From the NCBI GenBank assembly GCA_902524245.1, contig CABZCN010000001.1:496001-560000 (forward strand): 64,000 nucleotides of DNA. Direction: 5' to 3'. Under the pieces are notes generated by a model. That model did no database searches, had not been told where the DNA came from, and saw only the letters and a list, made by a program, of their open reading frames with translations. The first letter of the stretch is position 1, and each line of letters starts with the position of its first letter. Position numbers and translations under genes: made by a program. This DNA is from an uncultured Alphaproteobacteria bacterium. GTDB taxonomy: Bacteria > Pseudomonadota > Alphaproteobacteria > HIMB59. This document shows positions 10,744 through 20,637 of the stretch, piece after piece.

Positions 10744-11609
10744 TTAAACATCATACTTGATAATTTCTTTCGAGCCTCAATAACATTTGGATCATTAAAA
10801 CCTAGCACATCAAAAAACTCTAAAAGCTTTTTTTTTGAAGCGCCATCATTCCATTTAGGGTCTTGCTCAAATAAAATTAATAGTTCATTAAATCCATTTT
10901 TTATTTCACTTGAATTTAAATAACTTTGAGCAACTTTAAATCGTAATTCCTTATTTTTTGGACTCAACTTAAGTTCTTCAATTAACTGTTCATGAGATGC
11001 ACCACTTTTTTCATTGTCCATATTATCAATAAGTTTTTTTATTTTTAGTATCTCCTCATTTACCAAAATGTCATCATCAAACGAATTAAACATCTCTTTA
11101 GCGTCCTCAAATCTCTTTAACTGTATTAAACACCTTAAAAAGCCAACAATTATCTTTGGATTAGCAGAGTCTATTCCTATTAGATTTTCATAACTTTTTA
11201 AAGACTCTTCAAATTTATTATCCTTAAATAACTTTTCTGCCTCGTCGATCAAGATCGGTACCTCATTTCCAGGTGTTGCATCAATCATCTTATTTACCAT
11301 TGCCTCAATTTTGCTTTCAGGTTGAGAGCCTTGGAAAGCATCTATCGGTTTGCCATCAACAAATCCATAAACAGTGGGTATTGATTGAATATTTAATTGT
11401 GATGAAATTCCTTGATTTTCATCAACATTGATTTTTGCGAGAATAATTTTACCATTTTTCTTTTTTACAACACTTTCTAAAACTGGTGTAAGTTGTTTAC
11501 ATGGTCCACACCAAGGGGCCCAAAAATCTACAATTACAGGAACGGTTTTAGACTTTTCAACAACCTCCTCTAAAAATTGATCCTGATTTATATCTATTAC
11601 GAAGTTCAT
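10740..11609 (-). CDS. Thioredoxin-TPR protein (CnoX/YbbN-like)
   Basis: VDFWAPWCGPCKQLTPVLE active site followed by TPR-like region. Confidence 0.88.
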   Translation of the reverse strand: MNFVIDINQDQFLEEVVEKSKTVPVIVDFWAPWCGPCKQLTPVLESVVKKKNGKIILAKINVDENQGISSQLNIQSIPTVYGFVDGKPIDAFQGSQPESKIEAMVNKMIDATPGNEVPILIDEAEKLFKDNKFEESLKSYENLIGIDSANPKIIVGFLRCLIQLKRFEDAKEMFNSFDDDILVNEEILKIKKLIDNMDNEKSGASHEQLIEELKLSPKNKELRFKVAQSYLNSSEIKNGFNELLILFEQDPKWNDGASKKKLLEFFDVLGFNDPNVIEARKKLSSMMFK

Positions 11610-11722
11610 ACTAATATTTAAATGGTATCATAAGTATAAATTACAACAATTTTCCAATTAATTAATATCTTTTACCTTGATAGCTATTTAAAGGAAGTTT
11701 ATAAAATAGTCTTTTAAATAAT

Positions 11723-11797
11723 GCGGGCGTAGCTCAGGGGTAGAGCGCAACCTTGCCAAGGTTGAAGTCGAGGGTTCGAATCCCTTCGCCCGCTCCA
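11723..11797 (+). tRNA. tRNA-Gly(GCC)
   Basis: GCGGGCG acceptor pairs with CGCCCGC; D-loop AGCTCAGGGGTAGAGC; anticodon loop TTGCCAA; T arm GAGGGTTCGAATCCCTT; encoded CCA. Confidence 0.95.
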
Positions 11798-11811
11798 ATT
11801 AAGAGTCTATT

Positions 11812-12672
11812 TTAATCAACAAATTTTAAACTAGGATTAACGTTGATGTCCACATCTTCTATAGAATTACCCCTTCTCACCTCATCATAATATACGATTT
11901 GTGTAGGTGTCTCTCCTTTGAAAGATGTGTAATTACTTATGAATGACTGATAAATACCGTGTTTAAAGTAAATTGACTTTGGCTCAAAAAATATTGGTGA
12001 CTCTGGGATTTTAACAATGTTATTCCCATCAACCCAAGCATCTATTCTCTTGTTTTCAAAATCTAAGCACAAAGAAATATCTGTCCATACACCTTTCATG
12101 CTTTCTAATGTTTTTAATTTATAATATTTTGATACATCTTTGACATTATCTCTAGAGCCACTTAGTTTATGCCAATTTAAGTACAAATTTCCTTTTCTAG
12201 CATCAATTTGAATCAACGGCGGGAATGAAGATAAACTATTTGCTTTTCCAGATGGACCGCCCTTTTGGTGTACCTGACCTAATGTAGTGCTAACTTTTTT
12301 AATATCAGTAAAATTATTAGATAATTTTATACTGTAACCATAACATTGTTTTCCAGATATTGGTTGATTTGGCTCTGATGAAAGTTCAATCCTTTGTCTA
12401 TCATTATCGCAGTCACTCCAATTTTCATCACCAAAACAATCACCGTTTCTAAGTTCAAATTTTTGATAATAGTCCCCACTTCGTGATTTTGAATTGTCCT
12501 CTATATAGCTAAAGTTATATTTATTTTGGCCCATATAATTTTTATGAAAAGTAAAACCACTATTTGTTGATTCTATAAACAATTTGCCATTTTGATCCAA
12601 AAGGAAATTATTAGCAAAAGCATAAGTTTTGAATACTAATAAAAAAAATATTATTTTAAATATCTCAACCAT
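11812..12672 (-). CDS. Secreted polysaccharide lyase-like protein
   Basis: Signal peptide; DNDRQRIELSSEPNQPISGKQCYGYSIKL and LCLDFENKRIDAWVDGNNI resemble the heparinase I/glucuronan lyase-like jelly-roll family. Confidence 0.7.
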   Translation of the reverse strand: MVEIFKIIFFLLVFKTYAFANNFLLDQNGKLFIESTNSGFTFHKNYMGQNKYNFSYIEDNSKSRSGDYYQKFELRNGDCFGDENWSDCDNDRQRIELSSEPNQPISGKQCYGYSIKLSNNFTDIKKVSTTLGQVHQKGGPSGKANSLSSFPPLIQIDARKGNLYLNWHKLSGSRDNVKDVSKYYKLKTLESMKGVWTDISLCLDFENKRIDAWVDGNNIVKIPESPIFFEPKSIYFKHGIYQSFISNYTSFKGETPTQIVYYDEVRRGNSIEDVDINVNPSLKFVD

Positions 12673-12840
12673 TGATAATTTAATTATTCTATTAATTTAT
12701 AGACATCGGAGTAAATTAGTAACATCATTTCACTATAAAAGTATCAGTTTAGGTGTTAAACAAGTTGTTCAACACCAACTTTTCTAAAACCTCAATAGAT
12801 TAAATGTTAAAGAAGTAGAAGAAGAAACGACTTTATCATT

Positions 12841-12883
12841 GCCGAGGTTAAAGTCGAGGGTTCAAATCCCTTCGCCCGCTCCA
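12841..12883 (+). repeat. Partial copy of tRNA-Gly 3' half (att-like repeat, copy 2)
   Basis: GCCGAGGTTAAAGTCGAGGGTTCAAATCCCTTCGCCCGCTCCA matches 11755..11797 at 40/43 positions; no 5' half. Confidence 0.9.
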
Positions 12884-12960
12884 AAATTCAAACGTTTTAA
12901 TTCTCTTGTCGGTTAATGCTGGGATATAATTTTTTACAATAGTGACAGTTAGTATGCTTA

Positions 12961-13698
12961 TTAAATCCTTTTATCTAAAAAATAATTTAAAAGCGCCATT
13001 GTCTGTTCAATATAAATTTTCGATTTTGGACCTTTAAAGTGTAGTAATTGAGATCCACTCCTCATTATTTGTTCGAGTTTTTTTGGTGTTAAAATTTCTT
13101 TGATTTCATATTGATAGATTTTTGGATCTAATACTCCAAATTTTTTTAATTTCTCACGTGTTTCTAAAAATAAAGAATATTGATCCCCGTACCATCTATG
13201 AAATCTTTCTGGAAGTTTTAAACAAATTTCTAATAAATTTTTAAAAAAAAATTGCTGATTTCCTTTTGTTGCAATCGCACAAAATAAAAAAGGCATCACT
13301 TCGTTTGCTGTTTTATTGACAAATTCCTCATAGTGCTCAGGGTAATTATAATTAATTTTAAAATCTTTTAGCCTAGGAGATAAAAAAACATTTATATCTT
13401 CAATATTTGGAAGTGATAATTTATTTATAAAAACACAATCTGCATCACAAAAAAAAGTGTAATCAGTCTCAATTTCATAAAAAGCATACGATTGCAGTCT
13501 TGCAACCATAATCTTACTTGATAAATCAAATCTTTTTACAGAATTAACGCCTATAATTTCTTTAGTTTCGTGATTGGTTAACTGAACTACATTAATACTG
13601 TCACCCATCGTTAATCTTATTGATTGAACCAAAAACTGAGGTATTTCGATCTTGTTACCTATCCAAAAAAAGCAAATTGTTTTATTTATTTTATTCAT
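12961..13698 (-). CDS. Glycosyltransferase-like protein (nucleotide-diphospho-sugar fold)
   Basis: YTFFCDADCVFINKL DxD-type motif; IPQFLVQSIRLTMGD N-terminal pattern. Confidence 0.6.
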   Translation of the reverse strand: MNKINKTICFFWIGNKIEIPQFLVQSIRLTMGDSINVVQLTNHETKEIIGVNSVKRFDLSSKIMVARLQSYAFYEIETDYTFFCDADCVFINKLSLPNIEDINVFLSPRLKDFKINYNYPEHYEEFVNKTANEVMPFLFCAIATKGNQQFFFKNLLEICLKLPERFHRWYGDQYSLFLETREKLKKFGVLDPKIYQYEIKEILTPKKLEQIMRSGSQLLHFKGPKSKIYIEQTMALLNYFLDKRI

Positions 13699-13711
13699 TT
13701 ATTATTTTTAG

Positions 13712-14542
13712 GTGGAGTCTAAAAACCCAATCAAAATTATCAATGAAATAAATAATTTAAAACTTAAAAATAAATATGATCACATTAATGTTATGAAATT
13801 AAGATCATTACCAAGTTTTGACGGTATTGCAGAGTTTAAATTTAAAAGTTTTTCTTTTTATATGCTCAATATTGCAAAAGACGATGGCGTAGTTTTAAAA
13901 TATTTGTGGAGAGATAAGTATGAAAAAACATCTTTAAATTTATGGTATGAGATCACAAGAGGTGAGGGATTTAGCATAGACGTAGGTGCCCACACTGGCA
14001 TTTATTCAATTATTGGTAGCATCAATAAAAAATTACCACACGTGGTTTCCATTGAACCGCATTTTCTTAACTATGCAAGATTATTAGATAACTTAAAAAT
14101 CAATTCTTTGAGTGCGAAACACTGTTTTCTTGCAGCTGCGTCAAGCCAAAATGGAACACTTAAATTTGATGCTTCTATTAACACCTATCACACCTCAGGT
14201 GGAAAAATTTCTGAGAAAGGTTCAACTTCTGTAAACTCAATAATGATAGATAATATTAATTTTTCAAAAAGAGTTGTAGCTATGAAAATTGACACAGAAG
14301 GGCATGAGTACAGTGTCTTATTGGGCGCACAAAAAACAATACAAATATATAAACCCGAAATACTTTTTGAGATCAATAGTGAAAGCTTTAATTCATGCAC
14401 AAATTTATTGAAGAAATATGGTTACAATTTTTATTATATTAATGAAGAAAATGAAAAAATTGTTCCCGTAAATAAATTTGATGAAAGTCTATTAAAAGAT
14501 GAAGGTTCAAATTGTTTAGCATCTTTAAAAAATCGTACATAG
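13712..14542 (+). CDS. FkbM-family methyltransferase
   Basis: FSIDVGAHTGIYSIIGS SAM motif; VVAMKIDTEGHEYSVLLGAQKTI; KPEILFEINSE. Confidence 0.88.
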   Translation: MESKNPIKIINEINNLKLKNKYDHINVMKLRSLPSFDGIAEFKFKSFSFYMLNIAKDDGVVLKYLWRDKYEKTSLNLWYEITRGEGFSIDVGAHTGIYSIIGSINKKLPHVVSIEPHFLNYARLLDNLKINSLSAKHCFLAAASSQNGTLKFDASINTYHTSGGKISEKGSTSVNSIMIDNINFSKRVVAMKIDTEGHEYSVLLGAQKTIQIYKPEILFEINSESFNSCTNLLKKYGYNFYYINEENEKIVPVNKFDESLLKDEGSNCLASLKNRT

Positions 14543-14869
14543 TACATCTATAATAGTTTTAATTAGTTTTCTTTTAATTAATTTTACTTATTCTTTAAAA
14601 ACTAATTAGGCGATTCCTTCATTTTTTGTAACTTTTTTTCCAATTTACAGTATATCTTGCTCCAACCGTATAAAGATAAGTTTACATGCCATTCTGATAA
14701 TCACCATATAGGAATTACCCTTCCCCCAACTCAAACAAGGGATTAATAAAAATAAAATTTTCATACAAATTTTTTTTACTATGTTTGCGATAGATGTTTA
14801 ATACAAAAAAATTAAAAACTATAATAAAATAAACGTGAAAAGCGGAGTAGAGATAACTATTTTGTTATT

Positions 14870-14912
14870 GCCAAGGTTGAAGTCGAGGGTTCGTATCGCC
14901 TCAACTGCTAGA
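14870..14912 (+). repeat. Degenerate copy of tRNA-Gly 3' half (att-like repeat, copy 3)
   Basis: GCCAAGGTTGAAGTCGAGGGTTCG is a 24-nt exact match to tRNA-Gly from position 11755; the remainder is diverged. Confidence 0.85.
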
Positions 14913-14916
14913 GTCG

Positions 14917-16368
14917 CTAAAGTAAGTAATTTAATTCACCTTGAAGTCTCAAGATTACATCTTCCCAATTATTTCTTTTTTTTTGTCTTATTATAATCAT
15001 ATTTTTATACCATTGTGGTGTATTAAAATCCTCGCTTGACCAACGCCAATCAGCTGCTTTTGAAAGTAAGAGATATGTTTTCTTGTTCATTGAGCCGGCA
15101 AGATGAATTAACGACGTATCAATAGATACTACGAGGTCCATATTTTGCACTATGGCGCTAGTATCCTCAAAGTCATTCCATTGTGAATTGTCACCTAAAT
15201 AGACTATATCATTTGTCTTTTTCAATATTTTTTTATCATCTTCGTATATGTCTTTTTGAATAATAAATAATCTAAAATATTTTGTTAATGGCAAAAAATG
15301 CTTCAGGTCAATCTTTCTTCTATTTTCATTAATTTGATTAACATTTCCTGAAATTGCAATTCCTATATTTTTTTTATCTTTTGATAGAGATAAAATATTT
15401 CTCCACAAACTAACCTTTTCATTATCACTTTTAAAATATTGGTTGAGTGATTGAATATCGTTTGCTTTAATATCAAATAGATACGGTAAAGACATTACAG
15501 GGCATTGAAAATCAAAATTATTTTTAGATGCATCCCCAGTAATTTCACAATTAAATTGCCTTTTTAAAAAAGCTATTAAAGGTTTTTGTACCTCAAACGT
15601 TACCTGAGCACCTGATTTAATCAATAAATTAACATACCTCGAAAATTGAATTGTGTCCCCTAATCCTTGTTCGTACCACACAAGAATATTTTTACCTGTT
15701 ACTGAATTTATAGAATCGAGACTTGCTATATTTTGATATCTTTTTTTTGTGGAATTTCTTGTAAGCCATCTATATTCGTAATTTTTAAGCCCATCTTTAT
15801 AGTTTTGCATTGATAGCTGACATAATGATAATGCGTGTATTGAGTCATATTCTTTTGGATCTATAGAAATTGCTTTATTTAGAAATAATATTGCCTCCTC
15901 ATAATTACCTTCAACTTCATTAATTGAACCTAAATTATAGAAAACTACTGATCTATTATTATTTATTTTTAGAGATTCCTTAAAATAATATATTGCTTTT
16001 TTGTAATCACCTAATTTTCTATAGGTTACACCAATGTTGACAAGACCATCATAGTTTTTTGGATTAATTAGGAGTGACCTCTCGAAAAAATCTAAGGCTG
16101 CAGAAAATTTTTTTAAACTATAATTTATAATCCCCATATAAATTAATCCTAGTTCACTGTTTTTATTTAAATTAAAAAGTCTCTCTGAAAATTTAAGGGC
16201 GTCTTTGAATTTTTTTTGTTCAATTAAAACTGGTATCAGATAAGTATATATATTTAAATTAGCTGGGTAGCGTCTTACGAGACCTAAAAAGATGTCTTCA
16301 GCATTTAAATAATCTTTATTTTTTAGACAATTTATTCCCTTTTTTATTTGCTCTAAAACTTCAGTCAT
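14917..16368 (-). CDS. TPR protein with glycosyltransferase-like C-terminal domain
   Basis: Repeated TPR units (NYDGLVNIGVTYRKLGDYKKAIYYFKESL); C-terminal VWYEQGLGDTIQFSRYVNLL and DLVVSIDTSLIHLAGSMNKKTYLLL. Confidence 0.8.
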   Translation of the reverse strand: MTEVLEQIKKGINCLKNKDYLNAEDIFLGLVRRYPANLNIYTYLIPVLIEQKKFKDALKFSERLFNLNKNSELGLIYMGIINYSLKKFSAALDFFERSLLINPKNYDGLVNIGVTYRKLGDYKKAIYYFKESLKINNNRSVVFYNLGSINEVEGNYEEAILFLNKAISIDPKEYDSIHALSLCQLSMQNYKDGLKNYEYRWLTRNSTKKRYQNIASLDSINSVTGKNILVWYEQGLGDTIQFSRYVNLLIKSGAQVTFEVQKPLIAFLKRQFNCEITGDASKNNFDFQCPVMSLPYLFDIKANDIQSLNQYFKSDNEKVSLWRNILSLSKDKKNIGIAISGNVNQINENRRKIDLKHFLPLTKYFRLFIIQKDIYEDDKKILKKTNDIVYLGDNSQWNDFEDTSAIVQNMDLVVSIDTSLIHLAGSMNKKTYLLLSKAADWRWSSEDFNTPQWYKNMIIIRQKKRNNWEDVILRLQGELNYLL

Positions 16369-16585
16369 ATATTTTTAAAATCTTGACAAAATTAATTATA
16401 TTAATCAACTTTAACTTTTACAGGATATATAAGCTATAAAACTTAATTTGTTTTAAAATATTATTTTTCGTTATATTAATTTTAGCAACGAATTTTCTAA
16501 TTAAATAAATATGACGTTTGAGATTTAAAATCAATTCTTGTAATATCAATTTGAATTATAAGCATCTTATACAACAAATTAGAAT

Positions 16586-17386
16586 ATGTTAGTTGACCTT
16601 GAAAAAAAGAAATTACAGTTTTCTTCAGAGTCTAGTATAAATAAAGCCATAGTGATATGCTCACATGAGAGAAGTGGCACTCACTTTTTAATGAATTCAA
16701 TTGCTTATAACTCGAATTATTCAGTTGAACCATTTATTAATTTTGATTACCTACCATTAGGAGATATAGTAAATTTTCACAAACCAGATAATGTTCATAA
16801 TTTTATTGAAAAGATATCATATGTTGAAAAAGATAATATTAAATATGGTTTATCAAGTCTGATAAAATCCCATCATCCAGCATACATATTCAAAAATTGT
16901 TTTAATAGTGATGATATTATTTTTTTCTACATTCATAGGAATCCTATCGACACATTATTATCTTATTGGAATTTTATAAATCATTGGGATTGGCATGAAG
17001 GGCCTAAAGAAAAAAATCCTATAAACTTTGTTAAATCCATTCCGGAGGGACAAATGCAAAGGTACCAAAAAAAATCATATGATAGTATTTTTGTTAGATG
17101 GGCTAATCATGTAAGTGAGTGGGTCGAAATATCAAAGAAGTATAAAAACATATACCTAGTGAAATATCACGATCTTGATAATGATTTTGATAGAACAATG
17201 AATGATATACTTAACTTCGTAGGCTTAAGTTGTGAAAAAATAATAAGACCTCAAAAAAAGAACTATGTCTTGACAAATAAAATAAATATTCACGACAATG
17301 AATTAAAGAAATTTAAACACTTTATTAATTCAAGCTTGTCAGAATTTCCAATTTTAAGAGAATTTTATGAAAAAAAAAATTTCTGA
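16586..17386 (+). CDS. Sulfotransferase
   Basis: IVICSHERSGTHFLMNSI 5'-PSB motif; FFYIHRNPIDTLLSYW 3'-PB-like motif. Confidence 0.85.
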   Translation: MLVDLEKKKLQFSSESSINKAIVICSHERSGTHFLMNSIAYNSNYSVEPFINFDYLPLGDIVNFHKPDNVHNFIEKISYVEKDNIKYGLSSLIKSHHPAYIFKNCFNSDDIIFFYIHRNPIDTLLSYWNFINHWDWHEGPKEKNPINFVKSIPEGQMQRYQKKSYDSIFVRWANHVSEWVEISKKYKNIYLVKYHDLDNDFDRTMNDILNFVGLSCEKIIRPQKKNYVLTNKINIHDNELKKFKHFINSSLSEFPILREFYEKKNF

Positions 17387-17548
17387 GAATTATTTATTAT
17401 AACAAAAAAGACTTTAAGCGACGGAAGGAATGCTCATATTATTCAACAACTGTCTAGGTGGTGGCTGTTAAAACTTTGTAAATTTTTTAATGTTGAGTTT
17501 TTAAAAAATACCAAAAGTGGATTTATTGTTTTGTGTAAAGCTATATAA
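17387..17548 (+). pseudogene. 3' remnant of a gene, possibly a SAM-dependent methyltransferase
   Basis: Open frame without start: ELFIITKKTLSDGRNAHIIQQLSRWWLLKLCKFFNVEFLKNTKSGFIVLCKAI, ending TAA at 17546-17548. Confidence 0.4.
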
Positions 17549-17550
17549 AA

Positions 17551-18237
17551 TTAGATCTTAGTATTCATCATTTCTTGTAATTTATTTTTCCAAATTTCAT
17601 GGTAGTCACAAAAACGGTATTCAGGGAACCATGGTCCACCCTCAGTATAATGAATTGCTTTGGGTGCCCCATCAGTTGGTTCTTTATACCAACCTACCAA
17701 CCAGTTCCACTCATGGCTAATTTCACCTATTTCATCATCTTCTAGCCAGCTAAAACGATGAAGGAATTTTCCAGTTATTTTTGGATCGTTCACTAATTCT
17801 GATGTAATTTTCTTGTTTGAAGGATGATTACAATTCCACAATACAAGAGAACTCCAATTTTTTCTCGGGTAAATGGATTGAATTCTCCCATCCATTTTCG
17901 TATCTCCTTTTGGTGTATAATCGTGTTTCACACACATAACTGCATATTTATCATTTACTTGAGAAAATAACTCTTCGACTGAATTCAAAAACAATATATC
18001 ACAATCACAAAATAATGCCCAACCAGTATAATCATTTAGCACAGGCACTAAAAATCTAGAAAAAGTAAATTCTGTTGAGCCGAGTTTATCTTCATCCCTT
18101 TTATAAAGTCCTTTTGACTTCAATTCATTTAGTTTTAACGGAAAAATTTTTGCCAACTTTGACTTCGATTTAATACTATAGCTACACACTTGATACGCTA
18201 AGTCTTCTCTGCTGTCGTATCCAATAAAAATATTCAC
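17551..18237 (-). CDS. Glycosyltransferase-like protein
   Basis: NIFIGYDSREDLAYQVCSYSI; GWALFCDCDILFLNSVEELF. Confidence 0.7.
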   Translation of the reverse strand: MNIFIGYDSREDLAYQVCSYSIKSKSKLAKIFPLKLNELKSKGLYKRDEDKLGSTEFTFSRFLVPVLNDYTGWALFCDCDILFLNSVEELFSQVNDKYAVMCVKHDYTPKGDTKMDGRIQSIYPRKNWSSLVLWNCNHPSNKKITSELVNDPKITGKFLHRFSWLEDDEIGEISHEWNWLVGWYKEPTDGAPKAIHYTEGGPWFPEYRFCDYHEIWKNKLQEMMNTKI

Positions 18238-18265
18238 TATTAAAACCTATTGTAGTTGTTTACAT

Positions 18266-19930
18266 TTACAAGAAGTTTTCTAGCTCTTTATTTAAATTAG
18301 ATATACAACTACTCCAATCATTGTCATTTTCCATCCTGACGGGTTTAATTGAGGGATACCAAATTATATTATTATCTGTATTTAATCCCCAATACCATAA
18401 TTTTCCATCATTAAATGGTAAAAGTAAAAAAGTCTTTACACCCAACTTTCCAGCTATATGGGCGTTTGAATTACTAACTGTTATGACAAAGTCGCAACTT
18501 TTTACTAATCCGGCAGTACCATCAATATCATTATAACAATCAACTTTATGATCCAAGAAAATAGATTTACCAATCCTTTTTTCTAATATATTAATTTCTT
18601 CTTTTTCATCAGAGTATTGAAGATTTATAAACTCTATATCATTTAAAAGAAAAAGATTACTTAACTGTTCCAACTCTATTGATTTCTTTTTACCAAAAAT
18701 TTTATTTGTGCTTTTCCACGATATTCCACACCTTAACTTTTTATTTTTCTTTGGGACTATATTATTATCAAAAGAATAAAAGATTTCTTTTCTAAGACTA
18801 TTGTAATTTATAAGATTTTGAAAAAACTGACCTAATGAACCCATTGGTAAGTGGTAATCATAACTGTCATAATTCTCTAAAGATCGATAGTCGATTATTT
18901 CAATATATTTATAAATTTTTTTGAAAAATGGAATAAGTTTTTTATTAACAGCAATAGTAATTTTTTCAAACTGATCTTGTATCACTTCGATGAATTGTGA
19001 ATAAAGTATTTGTTCTCCAATTCCTTGCTCTCCATAAATTAGAATATTTTTTTTTGGTTGGTTTTTGTCCCAAACTGGTTTGAGAAAAGAATTACGAATT
19101 TTTTTTAATAATACAAAACTTTGTAGATTGTATCTTGACTCATGATATTTCCACCCTTTATCAAAATCTTTCATAAATAAATAACATAAAGATAAGTGAT
19201 AAAGGGCATCTGCGTTTTTTGGTTCTTTTTCTAAAATATTTTGATTAACTTCTATTGCACTCTTATAATCACCCTTAGATTTTAAAATATTTCCTATAAT
19301 TAAATTGGATTTAACATAAGTTTGATCATTTTGTTCATTTGCTTCAATTATTTGATTAATTATTTTGAAGGCTTCATCATAATTACCACAATCATTTTCT
19401 ATGTTTGCTAGAGATAATTTTGCGTCAATAAAATTTTTATTTAAAAAAATTGATTTCTCAAATGACTTCTTGGCCTCTTCAAATTGTCCATTATCTCTAA
19501 AAACTTTACCTAAAATATAATATGATAAAGTATTTTCTTTAATCGATAGAGCTTTATTAAGATTTACAATAGATTTTTGATAATCTCTTACAAGTCTATA
19601 ACATACACCTACTTGATGGTAAGGTTCATGTCTATTATGGTTTAATCTTGTACAGTTTTCGTAATATTCTATAGCCTTCTCAAAATTTAATAAACCAAGG
19701 TAACAATTAGCTAAATTAAAATTTGTATCATAGTCACTTTTGTTACTATCAAGATAAATGCCAAAAAATTTAATTGCTTCCCCAAATTTCTTTTCATTCG
19801 CAAAGATCAATCCGTAATAAAAATTGTATTTTAAATTTTTTTTTTCGGTTTTTAGTAAATTAAAAATTAAACTTTTTGCTTCATGAAATTTATTTTCTTT
19901 TAGAAGATTTACAATTTTTTCTTCACTCAT
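18266..19930 (-). CDS. TPR protein with glycosyltransferase-like C-terminal domain
   Basis: Multiple TPR units; ILIYGEQGIGEQILYSQF and DFVITVSNSNAHIAGKLGVKTFLLLP parallel the paralogue at 14917-16368. Confidence 0.8.
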   Translation of the reverse strand: MSEEKIVNLLKENKFHEAKSLIFNLLKTEKKNLKYNFYYGLIFANEKKFGEAIKFFGIYLDSNKSDYDTNFNLANCYLGLLNFEKAIEYYENCTRLNHNRHEPYHQVGVCYRLVRDYQKSIVNLNKALSIKENTLSYYILGKVFRDNGQFEEAKKSFEKSIFLNKNFIDAKLSLANIENDCGNYDEAFKIINQIIEANEQNDQTYVKSNLIIGNILKSKGDYKSAIEVNQNILEKEPKNADALYHLSLCYLFMKDFDKGWKYHESRYNLQSFVLLKKIRNSFLKPVWDKNQPKKNILIYGEQGIGEQILYSQFIEVIQDQFEKITIAVNKKLIPFFKKIYKYIEIIDYRSLENYDSYDYHLPMGSLGQFFQNLINYNSLRKEIFYSFDNNIVPKKNKKLRCGISWKSTNKIFGKKKSIELEQLSNLFLLNDIEFINLQYSDEKEEINILEKRIGKSIFLDHKVDCYNDIDGTAGLVKSCDFVITVSNSNAHIAGKLGVKTFLLLPFNDGKLWYWGLNTDNNIIWYPSIKPVRMENDNDWSSCISNLNKELENFL

Positions 19931-20016
19931 ATTATTAACGATTTAATTTAAAAATATATTTATTTTCCATCAGAATTGTAAATCAAACTTATTTTTTTTA
20001 TATAATCCAAAAAGTG

Positions 20017-20631
20017 TCATTTAATTAAATCAATTAATAAAATTATCGATATTGTTATAAAAATATATCCAATTATCTTTTGGATATGCTGAGATTTGTT
20101 TTTTATAAATTCTAGAATTGTACCTGTTGTTACTAAATTAACCAAGAATACGTACCATAGTGCATCAACTATACTAGCAATTAATACTAACGAAATATTT
20201 AAATAAAGCTCATTATCTGTAGACATAAATTGAGAATAAATAGCAACAAACCAAATTAGAATCTTTGGATTTAGTAAAGAAATGCTTAATCCTTCTAAAA
20301 ATGACTGCCCACTATCTATTAATTTTTCTTTTTTAAATTCTATTTTTTTTATTGTAATTATTGAATTAATTCCAAGGTAAAACAAAAAAACTATAGATAC
20401 AATTTTTATAACATTAAAAAGCATAATGTTAGTTTCAATTATTAAACCGATACCTAACACAGCAAATAATGCATAGATGCCTATTCCAAATCCATGCCCT
20501 AACGCCGTCAAAATTCCATTAAATTTATTTTTAAATATTGCGTTGTTTATAACAACTACCATACTAGGACCAGGAGACATAGCTCCTAGCAAGCATATAA
20601 ATGCAATTTGTAAAAATAAGAATATTGACAT
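20017..20631 (-). CDS. LysE/RhtB-family amino-acid exporter
   Basis: LLGAMSPGPSMVVVINNAI signature; six hydrophobic segments. Confidence 0.9.
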   Translation of the reverse strand: MSIFLFLQIAFICLLGAMSPGPSMVVVINNAIFKNKFNGILTALGHGFGIGIYALFAVLGIGLIIETNIMLFNVIKIVSIVFLFYLGINSIITIKKIEFKKEKLIDSGQSFLEGLSISLLNPKILIWFVAIYSQFMSTDNELYLNISLVLIASIVDALWYVFLVNLVTTGTILEFIKNKSQHIQKIIGYIFITISIILLIDLIK

Positions 20632-20637
20632 GAATAT

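Noticed and set aside
12841-12883. Second functional tRNA-Gly
   Set aside because: Only the 3' half is recognisable; no pairing acceptor 5' strand or D arm.
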